A stretch of 64,000 nt of DNA from the NCBI GenBank assembly GCA_965153355.1, contig OZ231126.1, positions 70,494,001-70,558,000 of the forward strand. The letters run 5' to 3'. The position numbers and the translations under genes were made by a program. The stretch's first letter is position 1; the number at the start of each line of letters is the position of its first letter. Source of the DNA: Flaccisagitta enflata. Lineage: Eukaryota > Chaetognatha > Sagittoidea > Aphragmophora. Of this stretch, positions 21,400-33,415 are shown one piece after another. The notes under the pieces are model-generated. The model was not told the origin of the DNA. It worked only from the letters and a program-made list of their open reading frames with translations, and ran no database searches.

Positions 21400-22047
21400 T
21401 GCTAGTGCGTTAATCCGTATGTTGGTACAGAGCGGCAAACAACTTTTACGTGATTAACCATGTCCAAGATAACAAACAAGAATAATTGAGTGCGGACGGA
21501 AAATAACCGGAAAACTGAGTCCCCAACCAAAACACTGGGCTGGGCGGTTTGACGGGCAGATCAAAGAGTTGATCTATTCAAAACGGCGACTACAAACTAA
21601 CGAAGAAGAGCTTTTAACCAAACTACAACTCAGTTCATCGAAGCGAAAGTGACTGCCGGGCTGAAAAATAATTCGAAACAAAATCTCTTTCAAGTCTTCT
21701 CGAGTTGGTTCAAGGAAGACCGGGCAAAAATGAAATATAAAAGTTGAAAGAAAAAAGAAAGAAAAGTTGGAAACTCTCATCGCCAAAAGATAATGGCCCC
21801 GAGGCCTTGAAATTTGTTTAAAGTAAAAAGTCTTCATCAATTGAAGTCGTCTTCGTTGTTAATGAATCCTCAAGGCTATTTTTCCTTGTTTAAACAAAAG
21901 TAAGAAAAAGAAGATTTGATTCATTCAAACGAGTTGAATAGGGGAGTGACGATTCGTGGTGGGTCTAAGGAACAAGAATCTGTAGTCGGCGACAACTCTC
22001 TCTAATCGTGTGGGGGAACACTTCTGGGAAATATTTCAGTGTATCTA
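21400..22047. other. Stretch without identified gene
   Basis: Contains GAAAG-rich patches near 21640-21780 and no supportable exon. It begins with ATGGTCATCGTATGCT (21388-21403), a copy of 20281-20296. Confidence 0.4.
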
Positions 22048-22630
22048 CAGGGTTTTTCAGGCCAAAACTCCAATTACAAAACGACGTTTCTCAGCCCCAA
22101 GACATGATAATTGATTTCAGAAAAATGTTCTAAACAGCTCATGAACTCCGATTTTGTTATCTGAAATTGTGATGGTTTGAATCCACGTAGTTCATCCGTC
22201 ATAGATGTGTAAAAAAACCCTTAGAATTTGGAAAAGTGCCAATAAGTTCGAGAAAGCACTGCACTTAAGGCATGTCAAGAAAAAAAGTCTAAATTCCAAA
22301 GTGATTGAAATTAGTTATCTATGGTAGAAAAAGTGAGCTGAAAAAATACCATGCAGTTGCGTAGCATTCCTCATTTGATATGAAACGGAGCGAAGATGTT
22401 TTCCCGATGTTGCAGCTTCACATTCTCTTCTTCCTCCTTTAGTCATTTTATTGTTCCATGAATAAGCTGGTTGGTCAGTCCATTAGTTGGTAAAGCCTAC
22501 ACTTAGTTCTCAAACATAATTTTGATAATCGTCAGTATTTTGAGCGTCTTCACCTTCGTCAGCTTGTGGAAGTTTTAGATTGAAAGGCGCTCCTCCATGA
22601 TCTCATGGGGCCCACATTCACTACCGAGTA

Positions 22631-22786
22631 ACATCAACTATGGAGGAGCACTGCTTCTAAATGAATTGAGTTACAGACCCCGGATTGGTCGCATTTCAAA
22701 GAGCAAAGATAACTCTTCAAAATGGGACCAATCTGAGGTCTGTAACTTTATTTGTTCAGAAGCAGTGCTCCTTTAAAGTTGATGCT
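22631..22786. repeat. 156-bp hairpin inside M5
   Basis: Left arm CATCAACTATGGAGGAGCAC and GTTACAGACCCCGGATTGGT. The right arm returns ACCAATCTGAGGTCTGTAAC and GTGCTCCTTTAAAGTTGATG. The loop is about 30 bp. Confidence 0.7.
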
Positions 22787-22830
22787 AGTTTCACGGAGCA
22801 CAGGATTTTTTTTTCTGAAATGGTAATGGA

Positions 22831-23650
22831 ACAAGTGACGCGGGGTCACAATATCGTTGCGGACGGGTGGGCAGGGGCATCCAACCCCCATCCACACCCA
22901 TACCCATCTCCGATACTAAAACTTACACGAAAAGTATCAAAAACGCTCGTTGTCCCACTTTTCAACTCGATGACTACGGACCGACGGACCAACGGACGGA
23001 CGGACAAAGCCTCTTATACCGGGTGATCAGCCAGAATTGAGTAAATGTATGATGCTTTTACTCTTAAAATACAAAAGAAAATTAGTTGGGGATGGTCTAG
23101 AATTAAAGAGAATTGCTGAACGTTTGCTTATCTAAAAAGAAATAGCCCTAAAATGCTAAAGAAACAGCCTTCTAAGTTATATTTCAGTTTAAGTCGATTT
23201 GCAAAAGTGGTGCAGTTTTGCGCAGAATCCTTGTCTGATGTCAAGTCATTTCACTTAGAATAGAGACATATTAGGTATAAAATTGCGATTTTCTTCAAAA
23301 CTGGATTAAAAACTTGTCAATTTGGCACAGAAAAACAGCTTTAAGCTCCACCCAATCAACAGATATACTCAAAACACCATCAACATTGAGTAAATGGAAA
23401 CAAGTCAATTGTCCAAGTTTCTCCAATTTTGGCATTAATACCCAATCATGGAAAAAAGCATCTACAGCCATTATTTGCAAGCCTTTTGGGCTACAATATC
23501 CATCTTTGGCTTAAAGTAAATGTTCATTAATTTACTTTATGATAAATTATTGCCCACATTTCAACTATCAGTGATTCAGTCTCAGCGTCCAAAAAGATTT
23601 ACTCAGTTCCGGCTGATCACCCGGTAGAGTTGCGTGTCCGCAACTAAAAA
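22831..23650 (-). mobile_element. HINE-like element, family A variant, split by MITE M1
   Basis: AACAAGTGACGCGGGGTCAC, tag GTTGCGGACGGGTGG and an ACGGACC core run to 23018. The element resumes at 23625 with TAGAGTTGCGTGTCCGCAAC and CTAAAAA. Removing M1 and one TA restores the normal TCTTATAGAGTTGCG junction seen in other copies. Confidence 0.75.
23019..23624. mobile_element. TA-flanked MITE M1 (606 bp)
   Basis: TIRs CCGGGTGATCAGCCAGAATT and (inverse of the right end) CCGGGTGATCAGCCGGAACT. TA at 23017-23018 and 23625-23626. No ORF above about 65 codons with coding character. Interior GGATGGTCTAGAATTAAAG is shared with M2. Confidence 0.85.
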
Positions 23651-23811
23651 TCGAGTTCTTTTAAAAAGATCTCTGATAGGTGAACGTCTCGGAAACTAAA
23701 GACAAAATCGGAGCTCATGAGCTGTACAAATTTTTTTTCAGAATTCAATTCTCATATTTAGCAGCTGAGAAATGTCGTTTTGTAATCGGCGTGTTGGCCT
23801 AAAAAACCCTG

Positions 23812-24240
23812 TATTCCGGGTATCTTGAAACCATGTTACCAATTTTCCTCACTTTATTTGAAGGGACTGGGTAACCTCATGCGTAAAGCTGCCTTTAATT
23901 GCCGTGTTATAGAATATATCTAACTTCAAAATCTTTTTTGAGACGTCATACCCATATGATATATGAGCGGGTATGCGTATACTATAGAGATGGGTAGACA
24001 TTCACAGTCTTAAGCTAGATTTTCATAAATGAATTCATATTCAACCCACACACATACAAGTCAGGCGCTGATTTGATGAAAGAAGTGACCGCAAAAGGAC
24101 CTCGGTAGAGTGAAGTCGAGCCACGCAGCAGCATGGCCACGTCAACTCAATCAAGAAATGGCAAAACAAAAAGTGGCGTTTGCTGGATTGCTTTTGAATG
24201 TCAGCCAAATTAGGTCTGACGGAAATGACGAAAGAGGAGG
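23812..24240. other. Unannotated stretch
   Basis: No repeat or exon recognised. ATATGATATATGAGCGGGTATG near 23955 is the only local symmetry. Confidence 0.4.
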
Positions 24241-24585
24241 GATATGCAGAGAAAGATGGGGATGAAGATAAGGAAGAGGAAGAAGGAACAGAAGAAGAAA
24301 ATGGAGAAGGAGAGAGAAAAGAAGAAAAGGGGAAAGGAAAAGAAAAGGAGGTAGAAAGAAAAAACAAAAGAAGAAGAAGGAGAAAAAGAAGAAGAAGAAG
24401 AAGAAGAAGAAAAAGAAAAAGAAAAAGAAAAAGAAAAAGAAAAAGAAAAAGAAAAAGAAAAAGAAAAAGAAGAAGAAGGAGAAGAAGAACAAGAACATGA
24501 AGAACAAGAACAAGAACAAGAAGAACAAGAACATGAAGAACAAGAACAAGAAGAACAAGAAGAAGAAAGGGGAAAAGAGAAATAA
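24241..24585 (+). repeat. Purine tract: GAAGAA, GAAAAA and GAACAA repeats
   Basis: Degenerate at 24241-24370, then GAA and AAAAAG repeats and AGAACAAGAACA-type repeats. Long Lys/Glu, Phe and Ser frames come from the repeat. Confidence 0.9.
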
Positions 24586-24846
24586 AAAGAGGATAAAAAA
24601 GTGGAAAATGAAAGGAGGAAACCTGGAAAACTGAAGTCAAGTCGTATGGAATGGAGACTGGAGAGCTTGCCATCGCACGCAGGACCAAGCATCATAATAC
24701 TCACACATGAGCTAGATGTCTACCTGTATCCGGTTAATCCTGTCCTGTCTAATCCTGTTTTTATGTACTCTCTCTATAGTCTAAATGTGTAGATATCATA
24801 TATGGTGCATAGTTTACCGTGTGTGTGTACCCTCCTTTGTTTACTT

Positions 24847-24847
<1 letters not shown>

Positions 24848-24898
<51 letters not shown>

Positions 24899-24903
24899 TC
24901 TCT

Positions 24904-24960
<57 letters not shown>
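24848..24960 (+). repeat. (CT)n / (TTTCTC)n
   Basis: CT dinucleotides with a short TTTCTC section. 24586-24847 and 24961-25120 hold no supported feature. Confidence 0.95.
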
Positions 24961-24963
<3 letters not shown>

Positions 24964-25121
24964 TTTACCCACAGCAGTAGTTTTCTCCCTGTTTTGATGA
25001 CATTTTTTTTGCTAGTTGAGCATCAAAATCCCAATCTCTGTAACTCACTTTCCCTCTGTCCTCGGCACATAAACACTGTCATTCTCTTTTTCTAAGTCTG
25101 TCTCTTTCTCTGCCTTTTTTG

Positions 25122-25308
25122 TTTTTAGTTGCGGACACGCAACTCTATAAGAGGCTTTGTCCGTCCGTCGGTTGGTCGATCCGTCGGTCCGTCCGTCCAA
25201 TGGTCGGTTCATCCTTTGGTCCGCAATGCTCAAGTTGAAAAGTGAGAAAATGGCATTTCCGCCCCTGCCCACCCGTCTGTAACTGATGGCCGTGTATACG
25301 GCCTTGTT
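25122..25308 (+). mobile_element. HINE-like element, family A (GTTGC tag)
   Basis: TTTTTAGTTGCGGACACGCAAC, TCTATAAGAGGCTTTGTCCG, a GTCGGTC core, GCCCCTGCCCACC, then GTCTGTAACTGATGG. The 3' tag is mutated to GTAAC. GGCCGTGTATACGGCC hairpin and TTGTT follow. Confidence 0.65.
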
Positions 25309-25392
25309 ATATCATTCTCTGTATTTGTTTCTGCGATCGTTTCTGTCTCTTGGCGTCTTTGCATCTGTCTGTCTGTCTGTCCGTCAGTTACT

Positions 25393-25673
<281 letters not shown>

Positions 25674-25783
25674 TTCATTGGTCTCGTTAGTCTTCCTTGC
25701 TAGTTGGTTGCCCACACTTGACACTCGTCCCTCGAGATTTAGGATAGCTCTCTCACAGTCCTCGAGGCTAAAAACACGGTAGA

Positions 25784-26070
25784 ATAAGTCCAACCCAGGG
25801 CGAAAGTCGCGGATGTTTGGGTAGGGGCAGTACTACAAAACGCCTGTTTTTTTACATTTACACATCTTACAATGAACTATAACAGTTTAACACTACAAAG
25901 AGAAAAAAAATTTATTCGACCGACTGACGGACGGATCGACTAAAAAGACAAAGAAAGTCTGTATCTCAATGATGTTTCCGACCGATGGACTCACTGCGCC
26001 GACGGACCGACCGACCGACGAACCGACGGCCCGATATGGCTGCGTGTAGAGACTTGTTCGCGACTGAAAA
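25784..26070 (-). mobile_element. HINE-like element, family A, decayed
   Basis: GAAAGTCGCGGATGTTTGGG carries the tag. A GACGGACGGATCGAC core follows, and the end GTGTAGAGACTTGTTCGCGAC with CTGAAAA is a damaged hairpin. 26071-26340 shows only GAGGT(C/G)TGAGA-type short repeats. Confidence 0.5.
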
Positions 26071-26358
26071 GGATATTGCGTAATTCGATGCAGTTCTACT
26101 ACTAGAGTTTGAACCGACACAACTCAATTCATTTTATGTTGATTCAGGTTAATGGAAAAGTAAGATTTTCACTCTCTCGCGCTTGTTAAAACGGTGACGA
26201 TGATTCACTTAGGTTCCTCTCAGTTTACAGTCCTAATACGAAACAGAACAAGTTTGAGGTGTAAGAGGGACATTTTCAGATCTTAGAGAGCTGTTTTGAG
26301 GTGTAAGACAGCTGATTTGAGGTTCTGAGAGTATTGATTTGAGGTCTGAGAAGCCTAA

Positions 26359-26885
26359 TAGTCGCAAAAGCGTTAGATGGTCAGCGGTACCCGTGCCCTG
26401 CTTAAGTACGTTGTGGTTGAAGTTGAGGGGGGAGCAGGGCAGCGGCCCCGAAGGGGTCGATGACCTATGCTTTCACACATATGGGGGATTTTCTCCTTCT
26501 TTTCCTCCTCCTCCTTCTTCTCCTCCGCACCCCCCCTCCCCCCAGCCACGAGGCCCATATCTCAGCCTCAAGGCCCATATCCCAGCCTCGAGGCCCAAAT
26601 CCTAGTCTTTAGGCTCAAATCCCAACCTCCAGGCCTAAATCCCAGTCTTGAAGCCCAAACTCCTTGAGGCTGGAATTTGGGCCTTGGGGTGGGGATTTAG
26701 GCCTGGAGGTTGGGATTTGAGCCTCAAGACTAGGATTTGGGCCTCAAGGCTGGGATATGGGCCTTGAGGCTGAGATATGGGCCTCGTGGCTGAAGGGGAC
26801 AGAGAAGGAGGAGAGAAGGAAAGTCCCAGATGTGTGAAAGCTTAGGTCATCGACCCCTTCGGGGCCGCTGCCCAAAAGGGCTGAT
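26359..26885. mobile_element. Family D fold-back element, copy 1 (palindromic)
   Basis: Starts GTCGCAAAAGCGTTAGATGG and GGTCAGCGGTACCCG. Two arms (26439-26660 and 26665-26880) are near-perfect inverses: CGGCCCCGAAGGGGTCGATG at one end and its complement at the other, with 20-24 bp GCCTCGAGGCCCAAATC repeats inside. The ends themselves contain the hairpin CCCCGAAGGGG. Confidence 0.7.
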
Positions 26886-26936
26886 TTTCGGCCAGGGAGG
26901 CTCGACGGGGAGAAGGGAAGGCATGATCAAACAAAG

Positions 26937-27796
26937 AACAGATGGGTGGATGGATGGATTGATGGATGGATGGATGGATGGATGGATGGATGGAGGAGCT
27001 AATCTGAGGCCTGAGATGGCTGAATTGAAGCTTAAGTGGGCAGATTTTAGGCCAGGGAGGCTCGACGGGGGGATGGGAACGCATGATCAAACAAAGAACA
27101 GATGGGTGGATGGATGGATAGATGGATGGGTGGATGGATGGATGGATGGATGGATGGATGGATGGATGGATGGATGGATGGATGGAGGAGCTAATCTGAG
27201 GCCTGAGATGGCTGAATTGAAACCTAAGTGGGCAGATTTTAGGCCAGGGAGGCTCGACGGGGGGAAGGGAACGCATGATCAAACAAAGAACAAAGGGGTG
27301 GATGGATGGATAGATGGATGGGTGGGTGGATGGATGGATGGATGGATGGATGGATGGATGGATGGATGGATGGATGGAGGAGCTAATCTGAGGCCTGAGG
27401 CGGCTGAATTGAAGCCTAAGTGGGCAGATTTTAGGCCAGGGAGGCTCGACGGGGGGAAGGGAACGCATGATCAAACAAAGAACAGATGGGTGGATGGATG
27501 GATAGATGGATGGGTGGATGGATGGATGGATGGATGGATGGATGGATGGATGGATGCATGGATGGATGGATGGATGGATGGAGGAGCTAATCTGAGGCCT
27601 GAGATGGCTGAATTGAAGCCTAAGTGGGCAGATTTTAGGCCAGGGAGGCTCGACGGGGGGAAGGGAACGCATGATCAAACAAAGAACAGATGGGTGGATG
27701 GATGGATAGATGAATGGATGGATGGATGGATGGATGGATGGATGGATGGATGGATGGATGGATGGATGGATGGATGGATGGATGGATGGATGGATG
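26937..27796 (+). repeat. Compound minisatellite: ~192-204 bp unit containing (GGAT)n
   Basis: Five units, each with CTAATCTGAGGCCTGAGATGG, GGCCAGGGAGGCTCGACGGG and GCATGATCAAACAAAGAACA, then a GGAT array. Spacing of ATGGCTGAATTGAAG starts is 192, 192 and 204 bp, all multiples of 12. This keeps frames open on both strands (about 330 and 420 codons). I regard these frames as repeat artefacts. Confidence 0.9.
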
Positions 27797-27913
27797 GGCA
27801 AGCGTTCTACAGGACTTGATCTGCTTCGGGGCCACTGTTTAACGGACACCCCCAGTCGCGGACCAATTGACACAGCGAGTTCTAGAGTCGCGTATCCGCG
27901 ACTAAAAAGAAAA

Positions 27914-28086
27914 TGAACAAGGCCGGATACACGGCAATCCAGTCGCGGACGGTTGGGCAGGAGCAGTAATGCGAAAACCGCTCGGAATTCAAAAATAAGA
28001 CGGACGGACGGACGGGCGGACGGACGGACCGACCTACCGACCGACCGACACGGCAAGGTGTAGAGTCGCGTGTCCGCGACTAAAAA
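27914..28086 (-). mobile_element. HINE-like element, family A (GTCGC tag), full length
   Basis: AACAAGGCCGGATACACGG, CCAGTCGCGGACGGTTGGGC, AGGAGCAGTAATGCGAAAAC, a GACGGACGG core, GTCGCGTGTCCGCGAC hairpin, CTAAAAA. A truncated relative (tag and hairpin only) precedes it at 27840-27907. Confidence 0.7.
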
Positions 28087-28130
28087 GAAAAAAGAATTTT
28101 CTCCAATCAAATTCCTCCACTAAGCAACGA

Positions 28131-28250
28131 CTAGAAAGTAATCAGCTGAAGCCAAACATTGAGACCGTCGACATCTACTGCATACGCTGCACTGGGCTTA
28201 GCATGACGCATTGACGCAGGCATGATATCGTCTCTCTTGATTTGCCTCTC
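28131..28250 (-). CDS. Candidate terminal exon in duplication copy 1
   Basis: Minus-strand frame with no stop: EERQIKRDDIMPASMRHAKP, SAAYAVDVDGLNVWLQLITF, TAG. The second copy at 57890-58009 keeps the frame and length with one amino-acid change (Asp to Asn). The composition looks like protein. The acceptor (GTGAG) and any upstream exon are uncertain. Product unknown. Confidence 0.3.
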   Translation of the reverse strand, partial: ERQIKRDDIMPASMRHAKPSAAYAVDVDGLNVWLQLITF

Positions 28251-28540
28251 CTCACGCAATCCGAAGATTACTATTATTATTATGACTTTCTATTTTCTCT
28301 GGGCCCGACAGCCGGTAGGAATGCCGGGATGTATATCAGGATGGAGGAAGTGGGATTGCGGGAGTAGCACAAAGAGAGAGAGAGAGGGGGGGGGGAATGT
28401 TGAGGAAGTAGACTTTTTATATCGTCGGATGGGAGAAATACAGGGTTAAGAAATGGAAATTGAAGGCGTATAGTCAAAAGTTTTGTCTTCCCTTCTGCCT
28501 GTTTGGTTTGCTTTGTTTTGGGAACTGCCATATTACATAA

Positions 28541-28691
28541 AACAAGGCCGGATACACGGCAATCCAGTCGCGGGCGATTGGGCAGGAGCAGTAATGCAAA
28601 AACCGCTCGGAATTCAAAAATGTGACCGACGTACCGACCTACCGACCGACCAACACGGCAAAGTGTAGAGTCGCGTGTCCGCGACTAAAAA
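28541..28691 (-). mobile_element. HINE-like element, family A (GTCGC tag)
   Basis: AACAAGGCCGGATACACGG, CCAGTCGCGGGCGATTGGGC, AGGAGCAGTAATGCAAAAAC, a short GACCGACGTACC core, GTCGCGTGTCCGCGAC, CTAAAAA. Confidence 0.7.
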
Positions 28692-28929
28692 GAAAAGGGT
28701 CTTGTACCTCCATTGATTTTTCTGTTCCGTATTTGTAGGAAAAATTTTTTACTCTTTCACTTTCAACCCATCCATTAGCTATGTACCCTGATTTTTGCGC
28801 TCATCTGTCTCTCCAGAAATATTTCCCCCCCCCCCTTTTTTTTTTTGGTTTCATTCAAAACGGATCACGGCTTACACAACCGGGATCACAGATTTGAATT
28901 CGAATTTTTAAAAGCATTTTTTTTTCTTT

Positions 28930-29150
<221 letters not shown>

Positions 29151-29307
29151 GAGTCAAGATCAAACGAAAGTCAAGACTGGCGCCCGTAAAGCCAAACTTT
29201 TTTTTCTTTCTCCTTTCATTCAGAAAAAGTTCTTTCATTAGTCCTTCTGTCCAAAACCATTAAAACCATTTACGGCGAAACGGTCTCTTTGTGAATTGCT
29301 TTTTTTT

Positions 29308-29966
29308 TTCAATCGCGAGCTACGCGCTTTACAATCGGTTGGTCGGTCGGTCGGTTGGTTGGTCGGCTGGTCGGTTGTTTGGTCGCTTCATCAGCTGAGC
29401 CGTCACAAAGACCTTTTTTAAAGTTTTTTTTTAAACTTAGATTTACCATTTAAAGATCTCCGAGGGACATATTACATTTTCCAGTCTTTCTTTCCATTCA
29501 CTCATTCAAATTAGAATTCTTAGGTCACAACACGCACGCTACTTAGGTGGCTTTTTTTGAATTTTCTGTTTGTTTGTGTTTAGTTTAAGCTCACATCTCA
29601 TATACTTTTTTCATTTGTTTTGTCTCTCTATTTCTCTCTTGGCCTCATTTGCCATTTTCATGTTTTAGAGACATAAGCAAAAAAAAAAAAATGAACGAAT
29701 AACATTTCTACTTACATAATATTTTTGAGTACACCAGTACTTGTTAGTCCATGTTACTTTTCATGGAACCTATTTACGTTTAGGGCAACGTACTCAACCA
29801 TGTCTTGTCCCTTGTTTCGCTTTGCCAATGGCAATACTATAATTTTTATCATTCGTCTTTTTTTTTTCTATACGATGAAATTTATGTATTTCCAAATGAT
29901 TTGCATTGAGAAGCCTAAGAAGCCAAAAGCCGTTTGGAGGGCGAGAAAGGAAAAAAAGTAAAGAGA
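29308..29966. other. Truncated HINE-like 5' end followed by AT-rich sequence
   Basis: CAATCGCGAGCTACGCG and a GGTTGGTCGGTCGG core at 29308-29385, without a recognisable 3' end. The rest has no supported gene. Copy 2 (58912 onward) keeps a fuller hairpin, GTCGCGAGCTACGCGAC. Confidence 0.4.
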
Positions 29967-30024
29967 ATGGCTTTAAACGATGGAAACATGAATGATGGGA
30001 AAAAGGCTATGGTGAAAGAAAGAA

Positions 30025-30515
<491 letters not shown>

Positions 30516-30617
30516 CAGTCAGCGGGAATGGCAGCGGAAACAAGAGACACGAGCTAAAACTAAGCCAATATTTACAATGGCAGGATTGGCGAAGGGTTCA
30601 CCAAAGGCGCGAGAGAT

Positions 30618-31072
30618 GAAGAAGAAGAAGAAGAAGAAGAAGAAGAGAAGAAGAAGAAAGAAAGAAGAAAGAAGAAGAAGAAAGAAGAAGAAGAAGAAAG
30701 AAGAAGAAGAAGAAAGAAAAAAGAAAGAAATGAGGAAGGAAAAGAGAAAGAAGAAAGAAGAAAAAGAAAGAGAAGAAGAAGAAGAAAGAAGAAAGAAGAA
30801 AGAAGAAGAAAGAAGAAGAAGAAGAAAGAAAAGAAGAAGAAACTAATGGAAGAAGAAGAAGAAAGAAGAAGAAGAAGAAGAAGCAGAAGAAAAAAGAAGA
30901 AGAAGAAGAAGAAGAAGAAGAAAGAAAGAAGAAAGAGAAGAAGAAGAAGAAGAAGAAGAAAAAGAAGAAGAAGAAAAAGAAGAAGATTGAGAAGAAAAAG
31001 AAAAAGAAAAACAAAAAGAAAAACCAAAAGAAAAAGAAAAAGAAAAAGAAAAAGAAAAAGAAAAAGAAAAAG
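30618..31072 (+). repeat. (GAA)n / (GAAA)n / (AAAAAG)n purine tract, 455 bp
   Basis: Degenerate purine-only tract. The block 30530-30617 before it (frame REWQRKQETRAKTKPIFTMA) is retained in copy 2 with two amino-acid changes but has no splice support. Confidence 0.9.
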
Positions 31073-31745
31073 TCGCAAAAGCGTCGGATGATCAGCGGTT
31101 CCCGTTGCCCCTAAGTTAGTGTATGTTAGATGTGGAAGTGAGAGGGGCTGCGGCCCTGAAGGAGCCAATGACCTATGCTGGGTTTTCAGCATCGAGGCTA
31201 GGATTTAAGCCTCTGGGGTTTGAGCTATGATGCTTGGATTTGAGCCACAAGGCTGAAATTTGAGCCGTGGGGCCAAGATTGGAGTCTTCAGGCTGGGATT
31301 GGAGATTTGTGGCTGGAGTTGCAGTCTAAAGCTAAAATTGTAGCTTCAAAGCTGGGATTGGAGCCTTGAGGCTGGAATGGGAGCCTCGAGGCTATAATGG
31401 GAGCCTTAAGGCTAGAAAGGGAACCTCCAGGCTGGAACGGGATTCACAGGGCTGGAATAGGAGCCTCGAGGCTAGGATTGGGGTCTCTAGGCTGGCATTG
31501 GAGCCTCGAGGCTGGGATTGGAGCCTCAAGGCTCAGTTTGGAGCCTTGAGGCTGGGATTGGAGCCTCGAGGTTGAGATTGGAGTGTCAAGGCTGGGATAT
31601 GAGCCTCGAGGTTGAGATTGGATCCTCGAGGCTGGAATTGAAGCCAGGGAGGGATGGGGACGGAGAAGGAGAAGAAGAAGAAGTAGAAGAAAATCTCTCA
31701 TATGTGTGAAAGCATAGGTCATCGGCCTCTTCGGGGCCGCTGCCA
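31073..31745 (+). mobile_element. Family D fold-back element, copy 2
   Basis: GTCGCAAAAGCGTCGGATGA start, AGCGGTTCCCGTTGCCCC, about 20 copies of a 23-bp GAGCCTCGAGGCTGGGATTG unit, and end ATGTGTGAAAGCATAGGTCA with CGGGGCCGCTGCC. Each unit contains the palindrome CCTCGAGG. Confidence 0.65.
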
Positions 31746-32394
31746 AAAGAAAAAGAATAAGAAAGAAACAGAAAAAGAAAAAGAAGAAGTCAAAGAAAAA
31801 GAAAGAAAAAAGAAAAAGAAGAAGTCAATGAAACAGAGGAGGAATAAAAAAGAAATTGAAAAATTCTGCCCCTTGTTGACTCACGTTTCAATTCTAAACA
31901 CTTCCAAAAGGGCAACATTTCAAATGAAAGCGTGAAATGAAAAAAAAAAAATGCCTCTCTCAAAATGAAAAAAAAAAAAAGAAATATTGAAAGCCCTTGG
32001 TTTAAGAAAAATATTGTGGCGCAAAAAATGGGGTTAATGGATTCATTCATTCATTCATTCATTCATTTTTTCATTTATTCATTTATTTATTCATTTATTC
32101 ATTTATTCATTTATTCATTTATTCATTTATTCATTTATTCATTCATTCATTCATTCATTCATTCATTCATTCATTCATTCTTTCATTTATTCATTCATTC
32201 ATTCATTCATTTATTTATTCATTCATTCATTCATTCAATCTTTAAATCACTCATTCATTTATTCACTTATTCATCCATTCATTCATTGATTCATTCATTT
32301 ATTCATTCATTCATTCATTCATTCATTCATTCATTCATTCATTTATTCATTCATTCATTCACTCATTCATTCATTCATTCTTTCATTCCATTAG

Positions 32395-32426
32395 GTTTAA
32401 AAGCCCTGATTACAGTTCACAGAAAG
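32395..32426 (+). other. Exon-like 32-nt block (tandem copy a)
   Basis: CATTAG|GTTTAAAAGCCCTGATTACA...AAAG|GTAAGA gives a good acceptor, a 32-nt body and a good donor. One frame reads FKSPDYSSQK. Identical blocks are at 32901-32932 and 33416-33447. No partner exons were identified. Confidence 0.3.
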
Positions 32427-32900
32427 GTAAGAGATTCACCAAGCAAAATAAAAAAGTTTTAAATTCATTAAATCGTAAAATCTTTCGACGTGCGTCAAAG
32501 TTGCTGCAATCTCACTGGCCAAGCAGATATTTTTTGTCTCTTCATATATCTAAGCAGAAAATAATATGTAAGTAAATACTTAGCTGACCACTTGGTCTTC
32601 GTGCCTGATGATTCATTCATTTATTCATTCATTCATTCATTCATTCATTCATTCATTCATTCATTCATTCATTCATTCTTTCATTTATTCATTCATTCAT
32701 TCATTCATTTATTTATTCATTCATTCATTCATTTATTCATTCAATCTTTAAATCACTCATTCATTTATTCACTTATTCATCCATTCATTCATTGATTCAT
32801 TCATTTATTCATTCATTCATTCATTCATTCATTCATTCATTCATTTATTCATTCATTCATTCATTCACTCATTCATTCATTCATTCTTTCATTCCATTAG

Positions 32901-32932
32901 GTTTAAAAGCCCTGATTACAGTTCACAGAAAG
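32901..32932 (+). other. Exon-like 32-nt block (tandem copy b)
   Basis: Same acceptor, body and donor as copy a, 506 bp downstream. Confidence 0.3.
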
Positions 32933-33415
32933 GTAAGAGATTCACCAAGCAAAATTAAAAAAGTTTTAAATTCATTAAATCGTAAAATCTTTCGACGTGC
33001 GTCAAAGTTGCTGCAATCTCACTGGCCAAGCAGATATTTTTTGTCTCTTCATATATCTAAGCAGAAAATAATATGTAAGTAAATACTTAGCTGACCAATT
33101 GGTCTTCGTGCCTGATGATTCATTCATTTATTCATTCATTCATTCATTCATTCATTCATTCATTCATTCATTCATTCATTCATTCATTCATTCTTTCATT
33201 TATTCATTCATTCATTCATTCATTTATTTATTCATTCATTCATTCATTTATTCATTCAATCTTTAAATCACTCATTCATTTATTCACTTATTCATCCATT
33301 CATTCATTGATTCATTCATTTATTCATTCATTCATTCATTCATTCATTCATTCATTCATTTATTCATTCATTCATTCATTCACTCATTCATTCATTCATT
33401 CTTTCATTCCATTAG

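Larger units (their letters stand above)
22048..23811. mobile_element. TA-flanked composite transposon M5 (CAGGGTTTTT ends), carrying nested insertions
   Basis: The left end CAGGGTTTTTCAGGCC is inverted at the right end, GGCCTAAAAAACCCTG. The inversion continues inward (ATTACAAAACGACGTTTCTC against its inverse; AGCTCATGAACTCCGATTTT against its inverse) for over 100 bp. TA flanks both ends. Inside lie a 156-bp hairpin, a family A element and MITE M1. No transposase is visible. Confidence 0.75.

Noticed and set aside
26842-28110. 422-codon minus frame and 329-codon plus frame in the GGAT region
   Set aside because: Same DNA open on both strands because unit lengths are multiples of 12. No start or splice context and no coding bias.
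30531-30617. Frame REWQRKQETRAKTKPIFTMA conserved in both duplicates
   Set aside because: The duplicates are too recent for conservation to mean much, and the frame runs on both sides into GA and GAA arrays without splice sites.
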